A stretch of DNA of 64,000 nucleotides from DASVTR01 sp036382855 (GTDB lineage: Bacteria > Acidobacteriota > Blastocatellia > Pyrinomonadales > Pyrinomonadaceae): assembly GCA_036382855.1 (NCBI GenBank), contig DASVPO010000029.1:1-64000 (forward strand), read 5' to 3'. Under the pieces are notes generated by a model. That model ran no database searches and had not been told where the DNA came from. It worked only from the letters and a program-made list of their open reading frames with translations. Shown in pieces: positions 52,022 to 60,216 of this stretch. A program made the translations under genes and the position numbers. The first letter of the stretch is position 1. Every line of letters starts with the position of its first letter.

Positions 52022-52669
52022 ATGAAGCGCCTGATAAGCAGTCTGCTGATTGCTGTTACCGCTATCTCTATCAGCGCTTGCCGGAACTCTCACCCGACGG
52101 CGCGGCGCGCTGCTCTACCCGCATCTGCGCGAACCGTTCCGATTAGCTCGCTTCTCGTCAAACAACTCGTCGCGGCTGCCATAGAGCAGGCCACCTACAC
52201 GGTTCGCTACGACCCGTCCTACGTCAGGATAGACTATCCCGGCGGCGACGTTCCGCTTGAGCGCGGCGTCTGCTCGGATGTCATCATCAGGGCTTTTCGT
52301 CGCAACGGAGTTGACCTGCAAAAAGAGGTTCACGAAGACATGGCCCGCAACTTCTCCGCGTACCCGCGGAAATGGGGTCTTAGCCAGCCCGACCCGAACA
52401 TAGACCATCGCCGCGTGCTGAACTTGATGACCTATTTCGAGCGGCAAAGCAAAGCGCTGCCCGTCACCAACAGGGCGGAAGATTACCTGCCCGGAGACAT
52501 CGTCTCATGGCAACTGGAAGGCAACGCGCCGCATATAGGGATGATGACAAACGTGCTTTCAGAGACGGGCACAGGCTTTCAGGTCGTGCATAATATAGGC
52601 GGCGGTGTCCGCGTCGAAGACGTGCTTTTCAACTGGCGCATTACAGGCCATTACCGTTATTTCGAATAA
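52022..52669 (+). CDS. DUF1287 lipoprotein
   Basis: A 215-residue protein with a lipobox (LISSLLIAVTAISISAC, Cys20). The DUF1287 domain (about 55-213), which has an NlpC/P60-like fold, shows the Cys in RGVCSDVIIRAFRRNGVDLQKEVHEDM, the aromatic repeats and a final HIGMMT with His in the catalytic position, then QVVHNIGGGVRVEDVLF. It probably hydrolyses or binds a peptide near the cell wall. The ECF sigma gene lies upstream in the same direction. Confidence 0.85.
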   Translation: MKRLISSLLIAVTAISISACRNSHPTARRAALPASARTVPISSLLVKQLVAAAIEQATYTVRYDPSYVRIDYPGGDVPLERGVCSDVIIRAFRRNGVDLQKEVHEDMARNFSAYPRKWGLSQPDPNIDHRRVLNLMTYFERQSKALPVTNRAEDYLPGDIVSWQLEGNAPHIGMMTNVLSETGTGFQVVHNIGGGVRVEDVLFNWRITGHYRYFE

Positions 52670-52772
52670 GCTCGCTCTCAAGCACGACGCTCTTCAACCG
52701 TTAATTCCAGAGCTTTAACTTAACCCGCCGCAACACAAAGTGTTCCGCTCGTGAGTGCTTCGACGAAGCTGA

Positions 52773-53435
52773 CTATTCGATGATGGCAAATGCACGCACG
52801 GGAAACGTACCGAAGTTTTTGACCTTCACGGGGACGGCGAAGAATTTGAAGCCGCGAAGGGGCAGCGCTTGCAGGTTGCAGAGATGCTCTACGATTGCGA
52901 TGCCCGAATCGAGAAGTATTGAATGAGCAGGACGACTCTTGTCATCCGTGTCGTCAATGTTGAGCGAATCAATGCCGACGAGCGCCGCGCCAGCGTCTCG
53001 CAGATGCTCGGCTGCACCTGCGGTGATGAAGGGATGATTCTCGAAATAATCTTCGGTGGCCCAGCGCGCATCCCAGCCCGTGTGAATCAGTACGGCACGC
53101 CCGCTGATGTCGAGCCCGCGAAAGTCTCCGGCGGTAATCGCTCGCTCGCTGCGATTCGTCGCGCGTAGTATAACTCCGTCCAGATTTGCCAGCGTCGAGA
53201 GCGGCAACTCGGATAAATCAGCGCCGTCCGCATACCTGTGAAAAGGCGAGTCAAGATACGTGCCTGTGTTGGCAACCATCTCGATTTTACCGATGTGAAA
53301 CTCCGTGCCGGTCGCGTAGTGTTTGCGCGATTCGGCGCGCGTCAGGTAATCGGAGATGACGGGCGCGGGCAGGCCGCGATACGTTTCAAGGCCGTGCTCG
53401 ATTGTGTGGCTGAGATCAACGAATTGCTGCGGCAT
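52773..53435 (-). CDS. Cyclase family protein (kynurenine formamidase-like)
   Basis: A 220-residue metal-dependent hydrolase. The signature residues are FVDLSHTIEHGL at the start, NTGTYLDSPFHRYADGADLSELPL (metal-binding D-S-P-x-H), ILRATNRSE and VLIHTGWDARW, and the last motif SIL. Members hydrolyse N-formylkynurenine or related amides. The ATG at 53435 is used; the longer frame to 53492 runs through a hairpin that probably ends the previous gene. The function is probably amide hydrolysis with unknown substrate. Confidence 0.85.
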   Translation of the reverse strand: MPQQFVDLSHTIEHGLETYRGLPAPVISDYLTRAESRKHYATGTEFHIGKIEMVANTGTYLDSPFHRYADGADLSELPLSTLANLDGVILRATNRSERAITAGDFRGLDISGRAVLIHTGWDARWATEDYFENHPFITAGAAEHLRDAGAALVGIDSLNIDDTDDKSRPAHSILLDSGIAIVEHLCNLQALPLRGFKFFAVPVKVKNFGTFPVRAFAIIE

Positions 53436-53459
53436 CGCCTTTGTCTCAAACGTTAAAGA

Positions 53460-53483
53460 GGAAACGCCTTTGACAGCGTTTCC
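53460..53483 (-). terminator. Hairpin between the DinB and cyclase genes
   Basis: GGAAACGC and GCGTTTCC enclose an eight-base spacer; on the minus strand TCTTTAA follows. It likely terminates the DinB gene and supports the internal start of the cyclase. Confidence 0.55.
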
Positions 53484-53501
53484 CAAACTCAAACTATTTG
53501 C

Positions 53502-54014
53502 CTACTCGCTGACGGACGTTCCCGCGAGAATCCGCTTGAGCGTTGACAGCACTCCGAGGTGATACGCGTTGTGGTCTGCAACGAGCAGCGCTTCGCGCAG
53601 GATGGTCTGCCCGTTGCCATGAGCAATCGGCGCAAACAGATCGGTCTTTGAATCCTCCAACAGACTCTCCATCTCGCGCAGGTCTGCGCGAAAAGCCTCT
53701 ACGCTTTTTTGCCACGCTGCGGCATCGGCCGTCGCAAAGGGAGAGGGCCAGTAGCCTTCCGGCCACTTAGGCGAGACATGATTAGCGCTACGACTAAACT
53801 CAAGTATGTCCCACTGCGCGATGCGCATGTGCTCAAGCACTTGCCAGGGCGTGTAAGGAATGTGCTCGAACTTCCTGTTGATTGACTCGACTGGAAAATC
53901 CGCAATCAGCGTCTCGAAATCAACGTGCGCCCCGCCGCCCCTGAGCAGGTAAAGAAGATGCTCGCGCAGCGCCTTGTCAGTGTTTGCGTCTGGTGTCTGA
54001 GATTGCGTCGTCAT
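53502..54014 (-). CDS. DinB-like four-helix protein
   Basis: A 170-residue DinB/YfiT-type protein. It has REHLLYLLRGGGAHVDFE near the N-terminus (first metal His), PYTPWQVLEHMRIAQWDILEFSR (about 55) with the usual tryptophan and the second histidine, and LREALLVADHNAYHLGVLSTLKR near the end with the third. The family binds a metal ion and often acts as a thiol-dependent transferase. A second DinB protein is at 9736. The ATG at 54014 is used, as the TTG before it is less likely. Confidence 0.82.
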   Translation of the reverse strand: MTTQSQTPDANTDKALREHLLYLLRGGGAHVDFETLIADFPVESINRKFEHIPYTPWQVLEHMRIAQWDILEFSRSANHVSPKWPEGYWPSPFATADAAAWQKSVEAFRADLREMESLLEDSKTDLFAPIAHGNGQTILREALLVADHNAYHLGVLSTLKRILAGTSVSE

Positions 54015-54051
54015 AATTTTCAAAGCTGCATGAAGGCCGTGCTTGTTGGCA

Positions 54052-54363
54052 TTAGTTAGCGCGGCTGTCGCTTATCATCTCCCAGAAAGTGATTTCCGTT
54101 TCCTCGGCCAGCAGTCCTTCTGTGCGCTCGTCAAAGAGAAGCGAGTGTGGCATCTCCAGATGGCGCTCCAAGGCTTCGCGGCTCGTCCAGTTTTCGTAGA
54201 AGACAAACAGCGTATTGTCGTCGGCAGACTGATGCAGGTCGTAGTTGATGCAGCCCTCTTCGGCGCGCGATGGCGCAACTAAGGCGAGGCATTCCCCCTT
54301 CACTTCATCTACAGCCTCTCGCTTAGCGCGAACGCGGGCGAGCACTGTCAGCTTCTTGCTCAT
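54052..54363 (-). CDS. Antibiotic biosynthesis monooxygenase family (quinol monooxygenase-like)
   Basis: A 103-residue dimeric alpha/beta barrel protein. The pattern LTVLARVRAKREAVDEVKGECLALVAPSRAEEGCINYDLHQSADDNTLFVFYENW in outline is typical of YgiN-like monooxygenases, with the HLEMPHSLLF segment. They often oxidise quinols or help heme or aromatic turnover. The ATG at 54363 is used; one codon upstream is another ATG. It lies 13 bases behind the thioredoxin gene and is probably co-transcribed. Confidence 0.8.
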   Translation of the reverse strand: MSKKLTVLARVRAKREAVDEVKGECLALVAPSRAEEGCINYDLHQSADDNTLFVFYENWTSREALERHLEMPHSLLFDERTEGLLAEETEITFWEMISDSRAN

Positions 54364-54376
54364 CATCTTTTTCAAC

Positions 54377-54718
54377 TTAGACGCGGGCAGCGTCAATGTG
54401 CTTATCAAGCAGACGCGAAATCGCTTCCTTGCCGATTGAGCCGACGATGCGGTCTTCTTCCCTGCCACCCTTGAAGAGAATCAGCGTCGGGAGGCCGCGT
54501 ATTCCGTAGCGCTGCGCGACTGACGGATTGTCATCTATATTCATCTTCACAATCCGCGCACTCCCCGCATACTTCTCCGCCACCGCTTCAATCGCAGGAT
54601 TCATGGCCTTACACGGCGCACACCACTCGGCCCAGAAATCCACCAGCACCGGCTGCTCTGCCTGCAACACATCATTCTCGAAACCGCTATCGGTCGTCGC
54701 TCTCACACGCTCGCTCAT
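54377..54718 (-). CDS. trxA: Thioredoxin with CAPC active site
   Basis: A 113-residue thioredoxin that reduces disulphides in other proteins. The active site is WAEWCAPCKAMNPAI, so it reads Cys-Ala-Pro-Cys where the classic motif is Cys-Gly-Pro-Cys. The cis-proline is in GIRGLPTLILF, and the GSIGKEAI end is normal. The length is normal. It is the first gene of a two-gene run with the monooxygenase. Confidence 0.92.
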   Translation of the reverse strand: MSERVRATTDSGFENDVLQAEQPVLVDFWAEWCAPCKAMNPAIEAVAEKYAGSARIVKMNIDDNPSVAQRYGIRGLPTLILFKGGREEDRIVGSIGKEAISRLLDKHIDAARV

Positions 54719-54822
54719 AATCTCTAATCTCCTGAAGTTTGAAAATCGCCGCCTGCGCCAATCGCCGCGCGGCCGTCACCAAGCACTACTAACCTTACGA
54801 AACACTCTTCCGCGCTCATCGT

Positions 54823-55281
54823 TCAAACGCGCTCTCTTCTCTTCCTGCTGCGCGCAGGAGGACAGGGCTGTAGGCGCTCCAACACATTCTCTATTGTTAT
54901 CTTTGCCAGCACACCCTCCACCGCTCCGCTCACCTCTTCAAGTATGCCGCCGAGCACCGTCTCTATGTTCATCCCGACGAAGCATTGATTATTCGGCGGC
55001 TGGCGATGCAGAGAGAAGATGTCCCCCGCATCTACGGCCCTGTAAACGTCAAGCAAAGTAATCTCTCCGGGCGGGAGCGCCAATTTTGAGCCACCCGCAG
55101 CGCCCGTCTGCGATGTGACGAGCCGCGCGCGGCCCAACTCGCAGAGAATACGCCGGATGACGACAGGGTTCGTATTAACGCTGGCTGCGACCTGCCCGGA
55201 TTTAAGCGGCTCGCTGCCCCGGGAGCGCGCCATCAGCGTCAGAACATGTATCGCTACTGCGAATCGGCTGCTTGAAGGCAT
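54823..55281 (-). CDS. Rrf2-family transcriptional regulator (YwnA-like, no Fe-S cysteines)
   Basis: A 152-residue winged-helix protein. The Rrf2 core is MPSSSRFAVAIHVLTLMARS, then SGQVAASVNTNPVVIRRILCELGRARLVTSQTGAAGGSKLALPPGEITLLDVYRA in outline. In Fe-S members three cysteines follow near residue 92-105; here only one is present (NNQCFVG), so it probably lacks the cluster, as in YwnA. The target is unknown, but a GTACG-N4-CGTAC palindrome stands about 155 bases upstream of its start and is a candidate autoregulatory site. Confidence 0.85.
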   Translation of the reverse strand: MPSSSRFAVAIHVLTLMARSRGSEPLKSGQVAASVNTNPVVIRRILCELGRARLVTSQTGAAGGSKLALPPGEITLLDVYRAVDAGDIFSLHRQPPNNQCFVGMNIETVLGGILEEVSGAVEGVLAKITIENVLERLQPCPPARSRKRRERV

Positions 55282-55434
55282 ATGCTTTTTGGCACGAAGC
55301 CACGGCCCGCTTCCGTCATCTCCTATCCGTAACTATTATAGTTACAAATGCCCGGCTGTCAACCTCTCTGCTCCTGCCATCAGTTTCTTCTCAACACTGC
55401 GGCCTGAAGCAAAAATCCTGCAAAGATATTATTA

Positions 55435-55448
55435 GTACGTTTTCGTAC
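55435..55448. promoter_or_regulatory. GTACG-N4-CGTAC palindrome, copy 1
   Basis: GTACG-TTTT-CGTAC lies about 155 bases upstream of the Rrf2 gene, next to an AT-rich stretch (GATATTATTA) that could be a -10. The flanks read A on the left and CGACAG on the right. Confidence 0.6.
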
Positions 55449-55592
55449 CGACAGGTTTTTTCCGGCCAGTTATATTGACGTTTACTTCGTCGCGCAGGAT
55501 TCGAGAATTGGCCGGGCTGAACAGCCGGTGTGGCGCTGGCTCGATGGCTGGCTTTTTCCGAGCCTGACGCGACTGAAGAAAACGATTCAAGG

Positions 55593-55650
55593 GGGAAAAG
55601 AGTGAAGGGCGGGCTCTCGTCATTGATGAGCGTCCGCCCTTCACTTTTCC
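55593..55650. terminator. Imperfect hairpin GGAAAAG...CTTTTCC
   Basis: The 5' arm GGAAAAGAGTGAAGGGCGG and the 3' arm CCGCCCTTCACTTTTCC pair with a two-base bulge. It lies in the middle of the gene-poor stretch, so it ends no gene I can see; it may end a small RNA. Confidence 0.45.
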
Positions 55651-55772
55651 ACAAGCGGAAATTCGTTTTCAGTTAACACGCTGCTTCGCCGTTGAAAAAC
55701 GTGATGAAGGTAGAACACAGGAAGATGAGTTGTTGAGGCGCGCGAAAGTCTAACGTCGGCATGGAATTTTTC

Positions 55773-55786
55773 GTACGATGCCGTAC
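55773..55786. promoter_or_regulatory. GTACG-N4-CGTAC palindrome, copy 2
   Basis: GTACG-ATGC-CGTAC lies about 240 bases upstream of the stand-alone receiver gene. Its right flank (AGACA) resembles that of copy 1. Confidence 0.6.
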
Positions 55787-56028
55787 AGACATTCAAACTT
55801 CTTCCGCATATATTTCGCTTCTTAAACGTCTTTGCAAAGGCAGACCCTAAGTCGCTTTCGTTCAGGCATCACTCTTCCATTTGCAACTTTTTTCGGCTTG
55901 TGTTACCTCTCAATGCGTGGCGCTCGCCCGGCCGGAGAATCCCCTGCTTCTCCGAAGGCCCAGCACATTTGAACAATTCAGGGCAACGGCGACGACGAGA
56001 AATTTTTGGTGCGGTCAGATAGACGCCA

Positions 56029-56418
56029 ATGAAGTTCATCCCCCAGACGGCACGGAAGATTATGGTCGTGGAAGACGACGCGGATAGTCGTTTGATGATG
56101 CGGACTCTGCTGGAGATGAAGGGCTATAGCGTCATCGAAGCCAGCGACGGGCAGGAGGCAATCAAGGTCGCGGAGAGAGAACGCCCGCACCTGATTATCA
56201 TGGACTTGCAGTTGCCGCGCCTGCACGGCTTCGCCGTCACGCGACACCTGCGCCAGCACGCAGAGTTGAACGAAGTGCCCATTATCATCCTCTCCGGCCA
56301 CGACGCAGTTAATCATCGCCCGCTGGCACTCGCCGCAGGCTGCAACGACTACCTGAACAAGCCCCTCGATTTCGATTTACTGGAAAACGCGTTGAGCCGT
56401 TTGCTGCCTATCATCTGA
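56029..56418 (+). CDS. Stand-alone response regulator receiver
   Basis: A 129-residue CheY-like protein. It has the acidic pair in VVEDDADSRLMMR, the phospho-acceptor Asp in LIIMDLQLPRLHG, the Ser position in IIILSGHDAVN and the Lys in CNDYLNKPLDFD. No output domain is present, so it probably talks to another regulator or a kinase encoded elsewhere. It starts after a long untranslated region that holds palindrome copy 2. It is convergent with ligD. Confidence 0.9.
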   Translation: MKFIPQTARKIMVVEDDADSRLMMRTLLEMKGYSVIEASDGQEAIKVAERERPHLIIMDLQLPRLHGFAVTRHLRQHAELNEVPIIILSGHDAVNHRPLALAAGCNDYLNKPLDFDLLENALSRLLPII

Positions 56419-56465
56419 AGAGCAGAGAGCGTTCGTTGTGGTCTGAAAAACTTCCCGGAAGCATT

Positions 56466-58049
56466 TCAATCCGTGTCTGAGAAATCCTTGATTCTTTCGA
56501 GCGCCTTGCTCAAGTTCTGCTTTCGCGTGAGGACGGCTTGAAAGAGGTCGCCCTTGCGCTCGATTCTGCGCGGCATGTTCCTGATGTTGAAATCCTCTAT
56601 TCTTATTTGCGCGCGCTCGACTTCGCTCCATTCGAGGGGAGCGGAGACGGTCGCACCCTCGCGCGGGCGTACGGAATACGGAGCGACGACCGATTTGCCG
56701 CGCGCGTTCTGCATGTGGTCAACGTAAATCTGCCCCGGCTTGCGTTTGGAGAGCGAGCGCTCGACCGTTGCAATCTGCGCGTGCTCGCGCGCGACGGCGG
56801 TTGCGATCTGTTCGGCAAAGTGTGCCGCCTGCTCGTAAGTGTACTGCGGCTTGATGGGCACATAGACGTGTATGCCGCGCGAGCCTGATGTCTTTGGATA
56901 GCCTTCGAGGCCGACGCGCTCAAGCACACTGCGGACGCTGACGGCCAGCTTGCAAATAGTCGTAAACTCTATTCCCTTGCCGGGGTCGAGGTCGAAGACT
57001 ATCCAATCGGGGCGCTCAAGATTGCGCACGCGCGAATGCCAGGGGTGTCGCTCGATAGCGCCTATGTTAGCCATGTAGAGCAGCGTCGCAGCATTACCGC
57101 CGACGATATAATCAACGGCGTGGCCCTCTGCTTCCAACTCGATTGTCCTGACATACTCCGGCGCTTCGTCAACATCATGCTGGTGAAAAAACTTGCCCGC
57201 GATGCCTTCGGGGTAGCGCTTCATAATGAGCGGGCGGTCTTTGAGATAGGGCAGGATGTGTGCGGACACTTCGTAGTAATACTTAACGAGGTCGCCTTTG
57301 GTGTAGCCAGCGCTGGGCCAGTAGACTTTGTCCAGATGCGTGAGCCTGACGATTGAGCCGCCGATTTTAACGTTAACGTCGCCGCTCAGTTCCCTGCTCC
57401 TGAAAGCTTTGCTGGCTGCGATGATGCGTTCGCTTTTGTCGCGCGTCTTCGTGCTGTACTTTTTGACTGCGGTGTGCGTGCTGCTCTCCGGCTCTCGCGT
57501 CCGCCTGCGAGTTTGAGTAGCATCTTTTTCATCATCGCCTCCGCCGACGAGTTGTTTGAGTTTCCAGCCTGTTTGTGCAAACTCGTCCCGGGCTTTAATC
57601 AGCAGCCATTGATTATCTCTGCCGCCGAGCCTGACCAGATTAAACTCGCCCGCAAGCTTCTGCCCGCGAAGGCGAAACTTCAGCTTGCCCGTTTCGAGTT
57701 GCTTGAGCGGGTCTGTCTTGCCGGTTAATTCGTAAGTACCCGTGTCCCAGATCATGTGATGGCCTGCGCCGTAGTTGCCCTCTGGAATGTGGCCCTCAAA
57801 CTTCAGGTATTCGACCGGGTGGTCTTCGGTCGCGACGGCGAGACGTTTTTCTGAGGGGTCTAGCGAAGGGCCTCTGCGAATGGACCAGCTTTTAAGAACG
57901 CCGTCCATTTCGAGACGGAAATCGAAATGGAGCATAGAGGCGTGATGCTCCTGCACGACGAAGCGATGCAGATTTCTTTTGGCGACTTTACCGCGCGGCT
58001 CAGGCGTGCGCCGGAAATCCCTCTTCTGATGATAAAGCTCAAGCCCCAT
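56466..58049 (-). CDS. ligD: LigD-type phosphoesterase-polymerase without ligase domain
   Basis: A 527-residue protein of bacterial NHEJ. The phosphoesterase domain (about 1-165) shows HASMLHFDFRLEMDGVLKSWSI, EGNYGAGHHMIWD and the metal-binding His and Asp residues. A basic linker (TRRRTREPESSTH) leads to the primase/polymerase domain (about 225-520) with IVRLTHLDKVYWPSAGYTKGD, the catalytic DWIVFDLDPGKGIEF and KTSGSRGIHVYVPIK. The ATP-dependent ligase domain of the usual LigD is missing, so sealing must depend on another ligase. No ku gene is in the window. A GTACG-N4-CGTAC palindrome is about 95 bases upstream. Confidence 0.9.
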   Translation of the reverse strand: MGLELYHQKRDFRRTPEPRGKVAKRNLHRFVVQEHHASMLHFDFRLEMDGVLKSWSIRRGPSLDPSEKRLAVATEDHPVEYLKFEGHIPEGNYGAGHHMIWDTGTYELTGKTDPLKQLETGKLKFRLRGQKLAGEFNLVRLGGRDNQWLLIKARDEFAQTGWKLKQLVGGGDDEKDATQTRRRTREPESSTHTAVKKYSTKTRDKSERIIAASKAFRSRELSGDVNVKIGGSIVRLTHLDKVYWPSAGYTKGDLVKYYYEVSAHILPYLKDRPLIMKRYPEGIAGKFFHQHDVDEAPEYVRTIELEAEGHAVDYIVGGNAATLLYMANIGAIERHPWHSRVRNLERPDWIVFDLDPGKGIEFTTICKLAVSVRSVLERVGLEGYPKTSGSRGIHVYVPIKPQYTYEQAAHFAEQIATAVAREHAQIATVERSLSKRKPGQIYVDHMQNARGKSVVAPYSVRPREGATVSAPLEWSEVERAQIRIEDFNIRNMPRRIERKGDLFQAVLTRKQNLSKALERIKDFSDTD

Positions 58050-58141
58050 CTTTCATCTCCAAGATTCAGGCCGGAACAAACAGGCAAAGCTTTATTACTT
58101 TATAGTCAGGGGACAATATCACGCGGGCCAACTATCTGCCA

Positions 58142-58155
58142 GTACGCTAACGTAC
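58142..58155. promoter_or_regulatory. GTACG-N4-CGTAC palindrome, copy 3 (upstream of ligD)
   Basis: GTACG-CTAA-CGTAC lies about 95 bases upstream of the ligD start and just beyond the S41 terminator, so it sits in the promoter region of a DNA-repair gene. Confidence 0.6.
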
Positions 58156-58167
58156 CGGCGCAAAAAT

Positions 58168-58203
58168 TTAACCGCAGAAGACGCTCGCGTCCGCTGCGGT
58201 TAA
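58168..58203 (-). terminator. Hairpin terminator after the S41 protease gene
   Basis: TTAACCGCAG and CTGCGGTTAA form the outer stem, with an inner GACGC/GCGTC pairing. On the minus strand ATTTTTG follows, a typical U-tract, placing it right after the S41 stop codon. Confidence 0.8.
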
Positions 58204-58242
58204 TTTTCTCTTTCACTATCGCTCAAGAATGAGGGACGAGAA

Positions 58243-59964
58243 TTAAGATGGCTTGCGCGTGCGCAGGGCAGCCTGCGCGAGTTCGCGTGCGCGCGGAAGG
58301 AGTTCGATGCTGCGCGTGATTTGCGGGTCGTCTGCGTTGAAGACCTGATAACCCGTAATCGTGCCGTAGGCTGCGGTTGCCAGTTCATGGCGGATGCGCG
58401 CTTCGACGAAGGAACGTTCGCGGTCAAGCTGCGCGCCCGTCACCTTCAGCGACGGCTGAGCAATCGTGTACTCCCTGAATGCCTTATAAAGCGCATCCGT
58501 TATGGGAAACTCAGCCTCCTTCAAATCATGTCCAAACTGAATAGCTCGCTCGACCTTGTACGTCTCGAAGCCTTTGACGCGCCCGCGCGCGAGTTCGAGC
58601 GTGAAGGCGAAGATGGAATCCGCTAGACGCTGCTGAGCGGGCGAGACGGTGCGCGGGGCAATCACCTCGTCGGGCGAGATGCCGCCGCCGCCATAGACGA
58701 TGCGGCCCGTGTCTGTGCGGCTCTCCGGCCCTGTCGGAGCAGCAGGCGCGCTCAAGCGGTCTGTGCGATACGTGCCGCCGCGCGTGATGTAGTCGTAATA
58801 ACCATTGTTGGAGTAGTCGCGCTGAATGAGGCGGCCCGAAGGCGTGTAGTACTTGGCAATTGTCAGCATGACGGCTGTGCCGTATTCCATCGGAAACGGA
58901 ATCTGCACGAGTCCCTTGCCGAAACTGTTTTCACCGACGATGAGCGCGCGGTCGTGGTCCTGTAAAGCTCCGGCCACAATCTCCGAGGCCGAAGCGCTGC
59001 CGCGATTGACGAGGACGACGAGCGGCGTGTTATCCGGCGTGTCGTTGTCGGAGACGGTGGTTTCGGTGCTGCCGCGAATACGTCCCTTCTGCGTCAGAAT
59101 CAACTGCCCGCGTCCCAGGAAGGTGCGTGCAACGCTGACTGCCTGTTTAATCAACCCGCCGCCGTTGCCGCGCAGATCGAGAATCAACATCTGCATCCCT
59201 TTGCTGCGCAGATTCTCAAGGGCAACGCGAAATTCTTCGGCCGTCGTTAAGTTAAAGCCGCCGGTCAGCGCTATGTAGCCGATGCCGGGCTTAATCATGT
59301 AGCTTTCGGGAATCGAAGGCTGCGCAACGGCGTCGCGCGTTATCTCGACGGTTTCGACGCGCCCGCTGCCGGCATGTTCGATGGTGACTTTGACCTGCGT
59401 GCCGAGCGGCCCGCGCAGGCGCTTGCTGATTTCATAGTAGGGCTGGTTGCGCATGCTCTCGCCGTTGATTTCGAGGATGCGGTCGCCGTAGAGAAGCCCC
59501 GCGCGCCCCGCAGGCGAATTGGGAAAGGTGGCGCGAATATAGGTATTGACTTCGCCGTTTAAGCGCAGGTCAATGACGGAAGCGCCGATGCCGAAATACT
59601 GCGAGCGCTGGTCCGTGCGAAACTCGTCAAACTCCGCGCGGTCGAAAAAGTTTGAATGCGGGTCGAGCGCGTGCAGCATGCTGTTGATTGACGACTTGAA
59701 GACGACGTTGTAGTCAATCTTGTCGCCGTCAATGTAGTTGTCCTGAATGACGGTCAGGGCTTCTGCGATGTCGCGTTCGACGGCCGCGCTCTGCTGCGCC
59801 TTCGCCTGCGCGCTGCTGCCGCTCGCACGCGCGCCGCTGCGCACGGCGCCGGTCGCGGGCTGCGGAGGAGGAGGCGGAGCGTCCTGCTGCGAATAGATGA
59901 ACGTCGGCAGGCACAAGGCGACGATGAGCAGGCCGCCGATGGTGACGAAAAATCTGTTTCTCAA
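58243..59964 (-). CDS. S41 C-terminal processing protease (CtpA-like)
   Basis: A 573-residue exported protease. The N-terminus is a signal/anchor (RFFVTIGGLLIVALCLPTFIYSQ), followed by a Pro/Gln-rich linker, the family helix, a PDZ domain (about 130-210, IRATFPNSPAGRAGLLYGDRILEING) and the S41 catalytic core with GNGGGLIKQAVSVAR, the Ser in RGSASASEIVAGALQDH (near 330) and the Lys in GENSFGKGLVQIPF. A C-terminal helical segment closes it. These proteases trim periplasmic or envelope proteins. The TTG start at 59964 has GGAGG nine bases upstream; longer frames lack a ribosome site. Confidence 0.9.
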   Translation of the reverse strand: MRNRFFVTIGGLLIVALCLPTFIYSQQDAPPPPPQPATGAVRSGARASGSSAQAKAQQSAAVERDIAEALTVIQDNYIDGDKIDYNVVFKSSINSMLHALDPHSNFFDRAEFDEFRTDQRSQYFGIGASVIDLRLNGEVNTYIRATFPNSPAGRAGLLYGDRILEINGESMRNQPYYEISKRLRGPLGTQVKVTIEHAGSGRVETVEITRDAVAQPSIPESYMIKPGIGYIALTGGFNLTTAEEFRVALENLRSKGMQMLILDLRGNGGGLIKQAVSVARTFLGRGQLILTQKGRIRGSTETTVSDNDTPDNTPLVVLVNRGSASASEIVAGALQDHDRALIVGENSFGKGLVQIPFPMEYGTAVMLTIAKYYTPSGRLIQRDYSNNGYYDYITRGGTYRTDRLSAPAAPTGPESRTDTGRIVYGGGGISPDEVIAPRTVSPAQQRLADSIFAFTLELARGRVKGFETYKVERAIQFGHDLKEAEFPITDALYKAFREYTIAQPSLKVTGAQLDRERSFVEARIRHELATAAYGTITGYQVFNADDPQITRSIELLPRARELAQAALRTRKPS

Positions 59965-60216
59965 ACTGCAAAACCTCCGCGAGATTAAAGCCCTCTGTGA
60001 TGCCTTACGGCCGCGCAGTCTCAAACGATGAAGGATGAAGGATAAGCTCTCCCGGCAGCTTGCCTGTCATCTGCGTCGGCGCGGCCTTTCGGAGTTTACC
60101 GTTTCCTTTACGGCTCAGAATGCTTCTATTTAGTTTCCGCGTGCGCGATGCCGCTTTCGTCGAAAGCAAACGCTGCACGCTGCCCGCACGCGGTTCAACA
60201 TATTACGCTTGAGTCT

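Larger units (their letters stand above)
55282..56028. other. Long intergenic region with two palindromes and a hairpin
   Basis: About 750 bases lie between the divergent Rrf2 and receiver-domain genes. It holds two GTACG-N4-CGTAC palindromes (55435 and 55773), a long imperfect hairpin (55593-55650) and a GC-rich stem-loop (CCGGGCTGAACAGCCGG near 55522). No ORF is convincing. The order palindrome, stem-loops, hairpin could mark a small regulated RNA, which cannot be decided here. Confidence 0.6.
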
